NCBI RefSeq assembly: GCF_001316005.1
Contig: NZ_BBBJ01000001.1
Location: 124,001 to 188,000 of the forward strand
Reading direction: 5' to 3'
Source of the DNA: Vulcanisaeta distributa JCM 11217
GTDB taxonomy: Archaea; Thermoproteota; Thermoprotei; Thermoproteales; Thermocladiaceae
DNA length: 64,000 nucleotides
Shown: positions 38,878 to 49,155 of the stretch, piece after piece
How the letters are laid out: the number at the start of each line of letters is the position of its first letter
Position numbering within the stretch: position 1 is the first letter of the stretch
Notes under the pieces: model-generated
What the model was told of the DNA's origin: nothing
Databases searched by the model: none
The model's input: the letters and a program-made list of their open reading frames with translations, nothing else
Position numbers and translations under genes: made by a program

Positions 38878-38983
38878 ATCGAATTGATGATTGATTAAAC
38901 CCCCTATTAAAGCGTTTAGTACCGTAAAGGTGTTAGTAAGCGATAATCTTATATTCAAGTTATTACGTGTCTCACGTTCAGCT

Positions 38984-38995
38984 AAGTTTAAAAAC
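38984..38995 (+). promoter_or_regulatory. TATA-like promoter of the secreted-protein operon
   Basis: AGTTTAAAAACC lies 22-33 nt upstream of the ATG at 39017, the leaderless distance. No other promoter-like box is obvious between the following five genes, which are joined by overlaps of a few bases. Confidence 0.5.
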
Positions 38996-39016
38996 CTAAC
39001 ATTCAATTTATTATTA

Positions 39017-40537
39017 ATGCTCAATTCCAAATTAAGCGCAAAGGGACAAACGAGCGCCATTGAAGTAGCAATAATAATACCAGCAATAATAATAGCAATA
39101 ATCGTATTCATAGCCCTCATACCAAATTACTCCTACTCGGCAAGCTCTGAAGTAAACACATTCCAATTAAATGCCATGGCCCAATCATTACTTCAATACA
39201 TAATTACAAATCCAGGTAATCCACCCAATTGGGGGGGATTGAACTCCAGTGGTCTATCCTCCTTCGGATTGGCCGAGCCAAACCAACCATATAGCTTAGA
39301 CCCATTTAAGGTATTAGCCCTAACCTACTGGGATTACCAAAACGGAATAAACCCACTGCCACCACCATCAGGAACAACGGCAATATGTCAAATACCACAA
39401 TCAAGTAGTGGCTTCTTTGGATACCTAAATAGTCTCAACATTACAAGCCTATACATAACGAATTACTTCATATTAATGCCAACAACCTTAGCAAGGGCAT
39501 CCCTTAACTACACAAACGTAAAGGAAATGCTGGGTCTAGGTAATAATTACGACTTTAAGCTAATAATATACCCCCCCGTATTTAATGTCACGGTAGCAAA
39601 TAACACATTAACGAATACAGTAACCGTGCAAGTGACCAGGTTCAATACAAATCCACCACAACCTGTGCCTAACGCGACAGTTCAAATAACATACACAATA
39701 ATGTACTACAGCACCAGCTCAAGCGGTAACAAGTTTAGTTTCGCAATATGTGCGGGTACATCACCTCCAGAGACCACGAATAATAACGGAATAGCAGTCT
39801 TCAACATGGCGACCCTAAGCTGCACAAGCACCGCAGGCAACTTAACCGTGAGCCACCCATACATAAACAACGCATCAAGTATATATATAGACGCATACGC
39901 AAGCATAAGCGGGATTGGAGACCATGGCTACTTAGTGTGGCCAAATAACATAACGATACCACTATTAATGGTAATGATATTACCCAACAGCACAAACACC
40001 AACTCGATACTTTTCATAGACCCAAGCGCCCTCAACACAACTTGCCTAGAAATAATCTACAACAGCACTGGAAAACGTTCACTTGGACTAAGGGTAATGG
40101 CAATATATAAGTCAGTCTACGGTTATGTATTTCAAGAAACCAACTTTACATTAAACCCAGCAAACGGTAATAGTCAGCAATCATACCCAGTACCCTGCAC
40201 AGCCACTTATCCTGGCAACGGTAATCCAAGTAGTGGTCAGAAGAGCTCTGTATGTTATTGGAACGTGCCCAGTTCGCCTATGTTCCTCGTAGTCACCGTT
40301 TACAGAAACTCCCAGGGACAGGCAGGCAATATACCTAAATCGCAAATCCTCGTAATACCCTACGGAATATCACCACAATTCTACCTAAGCAATAGAGTCA
40401 TAGTCTTCGGAAAAACAATAAAGGACGCGCCAGTCGGCACAGCAACAGCCCTAGTCTACATCGGGGGGGACTCAGCCTACTACGCAACCCTATACCTATA
40501 CTACGGAGGAAACATCTTCGGACCGATGGGGGGGTGA
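39017..40537 (+). CDS. Large pilin-like secreted protein 1
   Basis: 506 residues. The N-terminus MLNSKLSAKGQ TSAIEVAII is a class III (type IV prepilin) signal: basic residues, Lys-Gly then Gln at the likely cleavage point, and a following ~22-residue hydrophobic helix with a Glu near its start. The rest is Ser/Thr/Asn-rich, beta-type, with many sequons and an Ig-like stretch (VPNATVQITYTIMYYSTSS). It heads a six-gene operon. Seven-base runs at 39231, 39571, 40463 and 40528 are in frame. Far longer than a usual pilin. Confidence 0.7.
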   Translation: MLNSKLSAKGQTSAIEVAIIIPAIIIAIIVFIALIPNYSYSASSEVNTFQLNAMAQSLLQYIITNPGNPPNWGGLNSSGLSSFGLAEPNQPYSLDPFKVLALTYWDYQNGINPLPPPSGTTAICQIPQSSSGFFGYLNSLNITSLYITNYFILMPTTLARASLNYTNVKEMLGLGNNYDFKLIIYPPVFNVTVANNTLTNTVTVQVTRFNTNPPQPVPNATVQITYTIMYYSTSSSGNKFSFAICAGTSPPETTNNNGIAVFNMATLSCTSTAGNLTVSHPYINNASSIYIDAYASISGIGDHGYLVWPNNITIPLLMVMILPNSTNTNSILFIDPSALNTTCLEIIYNSTGKRSLGLRVMAIYKSVYGYVFQETNFTLNPANGNSQQSYPVPCTATYPGNGNPSSGQKSSVCYWNVPSSPMFLVVTVYRNSQGQAGNIPKSQILVIPYGISPQFYLSNRVIVFGKTIKDAPVGTATALVYIGGDSAYYATLYLYYGGNIFGPMGG

Positions 40538-40538
40538 T
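40533..40538 (+). promoter_or_regulatory. Shine-Dalgarno GGTGAT of the second operon gene (overlaps previous stop)
   Basis: GGTGAT lies 5 nt before ATG 40544 and includes the stop codon of the preceding gene. The same motif precedes the fourth (44472-44477), fifth (45221-45226) and sixth (46068-46073) genes by 3-4 nt. It is complementary to the usual archaeal 16S 3' end, so internal genes are translated by reinitiation rather than as leaderless messages. Confidence 0.6.
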
Positions 40539-40543
40539 GGGTC

Positions 40544-42711
40544 ATGGCTAACATAAGCAAGAGAGGTCAGGGATTACTAATTATTGCAATACTCCTCGTC
40601 CTCCTTATACTCGCTATAGCCCTCATCTACAGGGAATTCACAATGACCCCAGCATACATATACCAAAGGAGCGTGTACTACGCCCTCAAGTACGATCCGC
40701 AGGTAATAGTTGAACAGTTAATACAAGTGATGAATGCCGTGGTTACTGGCTACGCCATAAACTATAGCCAATTCCTAATGAATGAGGGAATTACCTTGTA
40801 CCTACACGCACTAACCTCCATGCCAGTATCCTACTCGCTTTCAAATGTGATTGAATCGCAACTAAAACTAATGATAAATAGCATATACACACCAACAGGA
40901 CTAGTAGTACCAGAAAGTAACTTAAAAACAAACATAACAGCCGTAACCGGATTCTACGGGGGGGCACTCAGCATACCAGGCATTAAGTACGTGTACTCAG
41001 GAGGCAATGAATCACTAATACTGGCGAGCGCCCAACAAACCTATGACCTACCAACCTAGGAATACAACACCTAACATTAAACTACGCCATAAACTTAACA
41101 GCATCAATAGCACCAAATGGCACCTGCAACATAAGCCCAAACACGATGATCTACAACACAACACTGGAGTGCATATTCAACTTCAAAACAAACACTTACA
41201 CATGCACAGGACCCGGAATATACTCTACCGGACAAGCCAACTCACTATGGGCACCTTATTACGGGGCGTACTCAAGCCAGGAGAATTGGCAGAAGGGCAT
41301 TGGTTGGGTAGTCTCCTCAGGCACATACCCACTGGTGTTTATATACCCAGTCGACGAGCTCATGGGACAGAGTGGCTTCGCGATATCCGCGACCTTCAAC
41401 GTAACCCAATCACCAAATAACTACCTAGTGGGTATAAACTTCCTAACTCCAACACCGCCAACCAGCGGTACGGGTAATAGAGGCTACACTATCTGTATTA
41501 CACCATCAACCTCACAATCCATCAATAATAAATGCACAGTCAGCTATACATCAAGTTCAACCATAATAAATGTGACGGTCATAGTAACGCCAAATGAACC
41601 AATCAACTTGTTTGGTGGAAGCACCATCGGAACAGCCTCTATCTATGTCAATGGTCAACCTCAAAAATCAATGTCTGTTTATTTACCTAACTTCCACTTA
41701 ATACCAAACACAGTATTTGGCAATAATGCATATATATTAAGTGGCTATGACACTACTAACGGAGTATACGTGGGCTCCTGGGTAGCACTTATACTTAAAA
41801 ACGCCGCGGTAATAAACGCCTCGGTAAAGTACTTCAACAGTTACAACCTGCCCACAAACATACCAATAGAGGTATCCATAAACAACAACCCAGCACTAGG
41901 CACAATACTCAGTGGACTAGCCGTAACACCAACATTGGGAGCAAAAAGCTTCGGCATTAGCTACACCGTATGCAACATAACAAGCAACGCAATAGTATTT
42001 AACGTACAAATGCCCTGGCCACCCACAGGCTACCCAATAACGCAGTACTTAGTACTTGTTAATTATAGCAATATAGTACTTGCACTAAATCCCTGGGCTT
42101 ATCCTCAAAACTCATTAATCCCACAGGGTTATTCGGCCACCTCATTAGTGCCATATATGGCTTATGTACTTAATGAATCAAGTAACGAATTGATTGTTAA
42201 TACCTATTTCGTAAACCTTGGCATACCTACACTACTATCAATATATGGATCAAGCACAGGCTTATACATTACAAACATAATTAATGGATATGATTATGCA
42301 GTAATGGGTCCAGTAACACCAATACTACCAATAAACATACTCAAGGTCAATAACGTATTCCCAATGCACGTCATGTCCATATTCACATTCAACGAAACAC
42401 TGTACAACTTAGCCACAGGATACACGGTAATAAGCCAGATAGTGCCACCAGCGCAGACCCAAATAACCGGTTATGGCAACACTGCCAATTACCCAAGCGG
42501 GCTCTATAACTGGGTCACAGAGTACGAGCATTTCCCCAACCAAACATTACCCTACACGTATTTTAACTATACAATACTAAATTGCTATGGAACAGCGCAA
42601 AGTGGTAATACATACTATAATTATAATCTTTACTTCATATTCGCGAATAACCAGATTCAGTATGATGGGTATACACCAAGTTGGCAATTACCAGCATGCC
42701 AGGGGTGGTGA
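40544..42711 (+). CDS. Large pilin-like secreted protein 2 (frameshift as written)
   Basis: About 722 residues. MANISKRGQ GLLIIAILL is a class III signal with Arg-Gly before the cleavage point and a 24-residue hydrophobic helix. A helical stretch follows, then beta-rich, Asn/Thr/Tyr-rich sequence with many sequons and scattered Cys. One break near 41055 (CTACCAACC should be CTACCCAACC) splits it as written. Longest member of the operon; no catalytic motif seen. Confidence 0.65.
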
Positions 42712-44476
42712 TGATGCAGTCCGCTAGTTATGTTCGTGGGCAGGTGAGGATTATTGAGGCCATTGCGGCGACGATAATAGTACTCATACTAGCCGCGCTG
42801 CTCCCCCCCATAATCTTCAACTCGCCGACAACGACACTGAGAGGTCAAGTACAGACGAATACTGAGTGGTACACATACGACGTACTACTGACGGCCATCA
42901 GCAATCCGCAGTTCACGTACTATGTACAGCACGGTAACTGGAGTGCCGTTCAATCACTGCTCAATACAATTGTTGGTCCTCAGTATGATTGGTACATTGC
43001 CGTGGTTCCATATAGAGATATTGTGGTCTTAACGTCTATTGTGAATCGTGGAAATTACGTACTGATACCGCTGAGTATAATACCGAGTGTTTACTACGCA
43101 CCTCCGCTGGGCATGCCGATATTTATGACTAGTACGAATACGTCCATGCTCTCGCTAAACATATACACAATAAACTCCCTACTTAGTGGTAGTTATTCAA
43201 TAAACACTAGTATGCCATTATCGAATGTGGCCTTCATACAATGCAAAAACCCACTTAATACTAACATAACACAATGCATTGAGAACAATAACATTAGAAT
43301 GCTCAGTTGGTGGCTTGAGTACTTTGATCCACGTACTGGCGTTGCCGTGGTTTGGCTCAATGCCACTGGTAATGTCTACATGCTCGTGTCTAATGGTAGT
43401 ACTCCCTACAATGTGTTGAGTAATTCCTATTGTCAGTACCCGTATTGCTATCCAATCGGTGGCGTCAGTAACATCATGTACTCCTCATTCAATGTTCCAT
43501 ATAATAATGAACCACAATTCATTAACTACTACACGCAGCAATCGCTATCTCAATGCTATTCAAGTAACAATGGCATGTACAGTGGCAGCAATTACCTAGT
43601 TAAGATAAAAACAAGTGGCGGAACCGCATCATGCAAAGCCTAAATGCTCCAACGACAGCCAGCTGCACCTTACCAGTAAGCACTAGTAATAACGTAGGTG
43701 GAATTAACGCCTATCTAATTGGTCAATTAATGACATCGATACCAGATACGAACTTCACGCTAGGCTTTAATAATGTTAATGTCGAGCTAAATATTTGCTT
43801 CATTAATAATACGTGTGTAAATGACTATACTGGGTCAATTGCCGGTGTTTCATTCCCAATAAGTATTGGTAATATAAACGTGATTGAGACGTATGGAAAT
43901 ACCCATGAATATCTATCTCTAAATATTAATAATAACATTAATTACACACAACTGCCTAGTTATTACTACGTATACCTACTCACGTTATCGTTATCGCTAG
44001 ATCCTACGAGATGTGGAATAGATGTAAATGCATCAATATATGACTTAGTCACGATGGGCGGTGCTTCACTTTCGTATTTCTATAATTTAACGAGCAATAA
44101 TGGGCTCAACTGTACTCAATTAATGACGAATCCAAACATAACAAGTGTAAGCCTAGTTATTGTGCCCAGTAGCTTACTAATACAGCAAAGTACGCCACAA
44201 AATCCGAACAATGGTGTTTACTACGTCTATAATGCCACGACAATAGTCTATGATCTATGGGTTACACAAACACCAACTACGTCTTACTACATGCCAATTA
44301 CGACTTCCTACAACTTTGAATTACTTAATAAGTATAACGTAGTTCCTCAGCAGTATAGGGAGAGGTTTTTCCTAAGTGGCTTTGCACCTACGGCCTCTGC
44401 CTACGCCATCATTCAGTTGCCCAATGGTACTTATTACCTGGTTTATCTGGGTTTAATGAGTGTAGCTGGTGGGTGA
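42711..44476 (+). CDS. Large pilin-like secreted protein 3 (frameshift as written)
   Basis: About 588 residues. MMQSASYVRGQ VRIIEAIAA is a class III signal (Arg-Gly-Gln, Glu at about +6). The ectodomain is Asn/Tyr/Cys-rich. Near 43628 the frame stops and a second frame continues from an ATG (43631) with similar composition but no signal or helix, so it is better read as one protein with an indel than as a new gene. Start overlaps the previous stop. Confidence 0.62.
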
Positions 44477-44481
44477 TGGGT

Positions 44482-45225
44482 ATGGCGAGGGGCTTGAGTG
44501 AGACTATCAGCATGGTCATCATGATGGGTGTGGTGATTGCCCTGGGCCTCATATTCTACTTAATCGTTGGGATCAACTTTAGTAAGGCATCTGCGGACGT
44601 GTCGGCCTCGCAAGTCGAGACATTATTCGACAACGTAGCCACTGACCTGGACAGTGCCTTGTCCAGTCCAATGCCATCTAATGTGCTTAGTTACCCGGTC
44701 TTTATGACTAATTACGGGACTTACAACGTTGTGTCATCCTTCTGTAATTTGACGATTAATGGGACAACCGTGTATAGTAGTGGCGGTGTAATTTTCGGTG
44801 TATCGCCAAGCTATGGTTCAATGCCCAGTGGGTACATTAACGTGTTGCTGGGAAATAGGAGTTTAATAGCTGTTAATGAGTCGAGTAATCTGTTTAATGT
44901 GGTGTTTTATGGGACATCGACAATCTCTGGCGTGACTTATGGCGAGTTCATCGCGTTATATCCCAGGGTTACCGTGTTTACCATGGGTGGCGGTCAGTAC
45001 GAGTTGTTGGTGCCTGTTTTGGTTGGTCGTTTTAGGTCCAGTCTTAGTAATTTGCTTGTGTTTAATGTGACGTATCCGATATCAGTTAATTATAATTATA
45101 ATAGCCCTGGAACGTACGTCATTAACTACACATGCGGCGTCAGAAATGAAATATTGACTGGCGGTGTTGTGCTTAGTGGAAAAATTGAAATACTCCCAGT
45201 ATACATATATGTGTATTATGGGTGA
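44482..45225 (+). CDS. Pilin-like secreted protein 4
   Basis: 247 residues. MARG LSETISMVIMM is a short class III signal (Arg-Gly, Glu at +3). The ectodomain shares a pattern with the next gene: VA-x-D-x-D near the start, NYGTYN, then CN-x-TI, a GG-x-IxGV-x-P-x-Y segment and PRV-x-T. ATG 44482 is preceded at 4 nt by GGTGAT. Unbroken as written. Confidence 0.68.
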   Translation: MARGLSETISMVIMMGVVIALGLIFYLIVGINFSKASADVSASQVETLFDNVATDLDSALSSPMPSNVLSYPVFMTNYGTYNVVSSFCNLTINGTTVYSSGGVIFGVSPSYGSMPSGYINVLLGNRSLIAVNESSNLFNVVFYGTSTISGVTYGEFIALYPRVTVFTMGGGQYELLVPVLVGRFRSSLSNLLVFNVTYPISVNYNYNSPGTYVINYTCGVRNEILTGGVVLSGKIEILPVYIYVYYG

Positions 45226-45229
45226 TTGA

Positions 45230-46072
45230 ATGAGGATCACGCTCAAGCCAGTCCATACCTACTGGAGGCGCGGACAAAGCGATGTGCTGAGCATCGTCAT
45301 TTTAATTGCCGTGATAATGGTGATGAGTGCCATATTCATTGTTTTCTCCATGGTGCAGTTCGGCAATGAAGTCTCTCAGTCATCTATTGAGTACGTTGCG
45401 TCATTCCTTACGAATGTCGCGGATGACATTGATACATTCATGTTCGTGCCAGGTGCAGTACTCACATACCAACTACCGAATACTAACTACGGAACATACA
45501 ACTTTATGAACTCATTATGTAACATAACTATTAGTACGACTTCGAATAATATCATCAATGAAGTAAGCGGCGGATTAATATACGGTGTGCCACCCACCTA
45601 TTTCTCATTACCACCTGGGTTTAGTAATGTGTGGAGGGGTTCCACATTTAATGGCGTACCCACATCATCACTGAGAGACCTCTCGCTAATTGTCAGCTAC
45701 CAAACGCGCATCTTAATGGGCACCTCAATGGCCATTCTACAATTTGGTTATGGTAACTTCAATGGCGTTAACTATGGCACTTACTTAGTCATGGTTCCTA
45801 GGGTTATGACTATAAACGGCACTGGTCCCGCTGGGATCGGGTATGTGTACATACCCGTGCTTAACCTGATTAGCAATCAGGGTAGGGGGCAGGTTAATCA
45901 TTAGCATTCAGAACATTAGTCTCAATCAGTAGTTCTTAGAAATGGTGGTATATTGAAGATTAGTGAGGTTTGTTACTTCGGTAATGGCGTTAAGCCAATA
46001 AGCTCAAGTGCCGTTGTGGTGGGTAATACCGTGTACGTAACCATAGTTCAGATAGGTGTTGGCTTCGGGTGA
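45230..46072 (+). CDS. Pilin-like secreted protein 5, paralogue of protein 4 (frameshifts as written)
   Basis: About 280 residues. HTYWRRGQ SDVLSIVILI is a class III signal. The ectodomain parallels the preceding protein (NYGTYN, CNITI, GGLIYGVPPTY, MVPRV). The last ~55 residues are recovered by two repairs: five G near 45885 should be four, and CAGTAG near 45928 should be CAGGTAG. The tail (LRNGGILKISEVCYFGNG) then ends at TGA 46070-46072, which overlaps the next ribosome-binding site. Confidence 0.65.
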
Positions 46073-46077
46073 TGGTT

Positions 46078-46640
46078 ATGGACACGCTGGCCTTCATAAT
46101 AATGACCGTGGTCCTCATGGTACTGGTCATAGCCTTCACCTGGTACATGAATTACTATATATCCATGAACCTGCTCAACACGGCTAATTACATAACCTCG
46201 TTAGTAACGTCGGCGTTGAAACATGAGATGGAAACCGCCGTATCGATAGCCTCCTTTAACGATGTTACTGGTGCCTTCAACTTCACTTTCATGCTGCCCA
46301 CATCCTCATTCTCAACCCAGGGACTCGCCATAAATTACAATATAACGCTATACCCAGCAATACTTGGGTCTGGCAGTAATAAGGTTTATGAGTTAATGGC
46401 TAACATAACCGTGACGGCGAGCCTAGGGCCAGCAACGAGGATCATGAGGCCACTACCCTACTCTACTCATCAACACAGCCATACACAATCACGGCATACA
46501 ATTGCGAGGAAGGGCAGCAGGTAACTCTAGCTAACCCATCATGGGTATATCAGGGATTACCAAGCCAGCCCCAATCATGTACCTGGAATAGCGCTGATAT
46601 TCAGAAGGGCTATGCAATAATAAGTATAAGTAAGGGCTGA
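46078..46640 (+). CDS. Secreted or membrane-anchored protein 6 of the operon (frameshift as written)
   Basis: About 187 residues. It has a hydrophobic N-terminus (LAFIIMTVVLMVLVIAFTWY) but no Arg/Lys-Gly cleavage motif, unlike the other five. The ectodomain has sequons (NFT, NIT) and Cys residues. A break near 46462 (CTACCCTACT should have CCCC) joins the final ~60 residues. GGTGAT lies 4 nt before ATG 46078. Confidence 0.58.
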
Positions 46641-46658
46641 TTCATTAAGGAATTAAAT

Positions 46659-47072
46659 ATGAGCGTTGGTGATTTAAGGTTATTTCCGTGGAGCAATTAC
46701 GGTGTGGTCTTCGCAGTGCTATTTGGTTCTAGGGCGTGGGGGGGTAGGGTTGTTAAGGGTGATTGGGATGTCGCCGTTTGGTTAATCGATGTTGATAAGG
46801 ACCTTGACCTTCAGTATGCATTGGCTAGGTTTCTCCATGTGCGTGACGAGGACGTAGACCTAGTGGTTCTTAATAATTATGAGTACCTACCCTGCTCATT
46901 AATAATAGACGCTTTGGGTAGAGGCAGGGTAATCTACTACAGGGACCTTGATGAGTATCTTGATATCAAGTTGAGGGTTTTAGCGCCCTGCTTTGACTTT
47001 ATGATTGATGCCGAGAAACTTGACCTGTTGAGGACTCAGATAAATGCGGTGACCAAGAAATGGGCGCAATAG
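46659..47072 (+). CDS. mntA: MNT-type nucleotidyltransferase antitoxin
   Basis: 137 residues with FGSRAWGG...KGDWDVAV: Gly23-Ser24-Arg25 and Asp35/Asp37 form the GSxR and DxD of minimal nucleotidyltransferases. In MntA-HepT systems this enzyme AMPylates and silences the HEPN toxin. The seven-G run (46738-46744) makes WGGR where the family has one Gly. Its end overlaps the next start by 13 nt. Confidence 0.78.
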   Translation: MSVGDLRLFPWSNYGVVFAVLFGSRAWGGRVVKGDWDVAVWLIDVDKDLDLQYALARFLHVRDEDVDLVVLNNYEYLPCSLIIDALGRGRVIYYRDLDEYLDIKLRVLAPCFDFMIDAEKLDLLRTQINAVTKKWAQ

Positions 47073-47473
47073 AGCGTCTATTGAAGCTTCTCCTTCATTA
47101 CACATCTTTGCTGGATAACTTAAGTGTTAATGATCTGGGGGACGTGTATAAATACTTCTCCGCCGTATACCTATTACAGGTTCAAGCTCAGTCTCTCATT
47201 GATATGGCTGTTAAGGCTGCATCTGCTATGGGCTTTGAGGTTGAGGGCTACATAGATGCCGGTAATAAGTTAGTGGGTGCTGGATTGCTCAGTAATGAGG
47301 AGTTTAGTAGGTATAGGTCTATCGTTAGGTTTAGGAATATCGTGGTTCATCAGTATGGCATAATCGACATCAATGTGATCCGGAGAATAATAGGTAATAG
47401 GGAGTATAGGGAGGTTGCCAGGCTCGGTATCAAGATTGTGGAGGAATTACGTAAGCGAGGAATTGATTGTTAG
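47060..47473 (+). CDS. hepT: HEPN/HepT-type ribonuclease toxin (DUF86)
   Basis: 137 residues, helical. The catalytic Rx4-6H motif is RNIVVHQYG (Arg92, His97). With the overlapping MNT gene this makes a canonical two-gene toxin-antitoxin module. HEPN dimers cleave RNA or tRNA. It ends by 4-nt convergent overlap with herA. Confidence 0.8.
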   Translation: MGAIERLLKLLLHYTSLLDNLSVNDLGDVYKYFSAVYLLQVQAQSLIDMAVKAASAMGFEVEGYIDAGNKLVGAGLLSNEEFSRYRSIVRFRNIVVHQYGIIDINVIRRIIGNREYREVARLGIKIVEELRKRGIDC

Positions 47474-48943
47474 GCATCCCTAACCCTAATCAGTATTGGC
47501 TTTCTAAGTGGGTTCATTAGGCCAGCCACGAAGAACTCCCTAGTACCAAGCTGAGCTAGGGTTGCCTCGCTCACGTCGGCCAAGTCCATGTACGCGGCTA
47601 TCTCCCTGAGGTCACCCTGGGCGCTCAACCTACTGAAGAACACTGTGCCGAGGTTAGCCCTGATGCTAGCCCTAACATCCCTCGCAATCCTCTGGCTAGC
47701 AACGATAAGTGATAAGCCCCCCCACTTACGGCCCTCCCTAGCCGTAGTCTCAATGACGTCGCCGCATATCGTCCACTCATTCTCAGGCACGTAGTTCTGG
47801 GCCTCATCAATGACGAAGACCAGGTCAAGCGGTGCCTTATTATTCTTGACCAACCTCCAGGCGGCATCTATGACGTCAGCGACGATCGCCTGCTTAACCA
47901 CAAGCTCAGGGTCAAGGCTTAGGTCAATGACTATTGGGCTTGACTTCAATGCCATGTTTACGATATCCATCGGCGATAAGGTCCTCCTATTAAGCTCATC
48001 GAAGAACTCATTTTCTATGAAGTAGTCAATGAAGAGCCTAGCCTTCTCAACAGTTGAATCCCTGGCGCCCAACCCCCTCATACTATCCACTAGGTGTTTC
48101 GTGAATAACGCCTTATCCCACTTAACCACTTGATTAGCTTGAGCGCTTGGCTGTTGATCAATTAGTTGAGTCGATTGTTGCTTCCTCACTTTCTTATCAC
48201 CACTCACATATGTAATCACGGCGACTTCTAGGTACTCACCGAAGGTCTGCCAATTAAGCCTGGCCTTCTCAGCGATTACGGATGCTATTGTTGGTGGTGA
48301 GATGGCAATTTCCTTAGATGTTATTACCCTATCCCTGAAATGCGGCGCGTAATCTACGCCACTGTGGTCAAAGACAATTACGTGCTTTCCAACCCTAACC
48401 AGCTCCTCAATTAGGGCCTTAACAAGCCTGGACTTACCCACGCCAGTGGCTCCAAAGACGCCAACGTGCTGATTAACAAAGCTAGCATCTAGGTTAATGG
48501 GCCAACCACTGTACTTATGACTGCAACGTAAATTGGCAGGTTGGACTTTACGTAATCATTAAGGAACTTTCCATCCTTAATAACAAAGACCTTAGAACCT
48601 GGTGTCGGTACGTGCCTAACCTCAAGCACCGACTTCGTGCTTGGTTTCAACGCCGCATAAAGCCTAACGGCAGCTGAGGTGAAGGGCATGAGTATTGTTT
48701 GATCAAGAACCTCAGGCCTATCTACGAAGGGCGACCTAACCCTATCCCTAATGAGGGGCTCGAGCTTCGTCACATTCCTAACAACACCAAGTAATAGCTC
48801 ATCCTCGAGGGATGGATCATGAATAATGACTAATTGCTCCTCCAAGGCCAGGTTCTCAGCCTTCTTATAGACTGAATCGGCACTAAACTAACCGATGCTC
48901 CACTTGTCGTAATACCAACCTCAACACAACACCTATCAAGCAT
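47470..48943 (-). CDS. herA: HerA-type DNA translocase/helicase (frameshifts as written)
   Basis: Hexameric ATPase working with NurA in end resection. About 491 residues: N-terminal HAS-barrel beginning MLDRCCVEVGITTSGASVS, linker, then P-loop GATGVGKSRLV, VIVFDHSGVDY, Walker B VFVIDEAQNYVPE and ASQRIARDVRASIRANLGT. Breaks: near 48880 (AGTTTAGTG should have TTTT) and near 48496 (GTGGTTGG should be GTGGGTTGG, giving VGWPINLD). ATG 48943 lies at leaderless distance from TTTATAAGC (about 48965-48974). Confidence 0.82.
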
Positions 48944-49155
48944 TCAATGATTAATCTCAGGAGAGCTTATAAATAACTAATGATGAATGATTTTATCAAT
49001 AAATTATAAAATTGAATGTAAAAACACGTTAATGCTATAAATAATATATTTGTAAAATGAAAAAATCATTTGATATATTACAAGCAACATTTTATATAAA
49101 TATAAATATAAAGGGAAAAATTAATAAAGAAGAATAAAGTATATTATATTTCGTT
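48944..49155. other. Very AT-rich intergenic region between herA and the permease
   Basis: About 210 bases of almost pure A/T, with runs such as TATAAATATAAATATAAA near 49095-49112. It holds divergent promoters: TTTATAAGC for herA and TATATTATATT just before ATG 49156. No ORF or RNA motif seen. The composition is far more extreme than other intergenic regions here. Confidence 0.5.

Noticed and set aside
38878-39120. Upstream extension of L6 with a hydrophobic N-terminus
   Set aside because: The family starts at MARQPYVFEE, a TATA-like box fits that ATG, and the extension is the antisense of the first pilin-like gene's signal region.
43631-44476. A separate gene starting at ATG 43631
   Set aside because: It has no signal or membrane helix and no GGTGAT site, unlike its neighbours, and its composition continues the previous protein. 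I merged it with 42711-44476.
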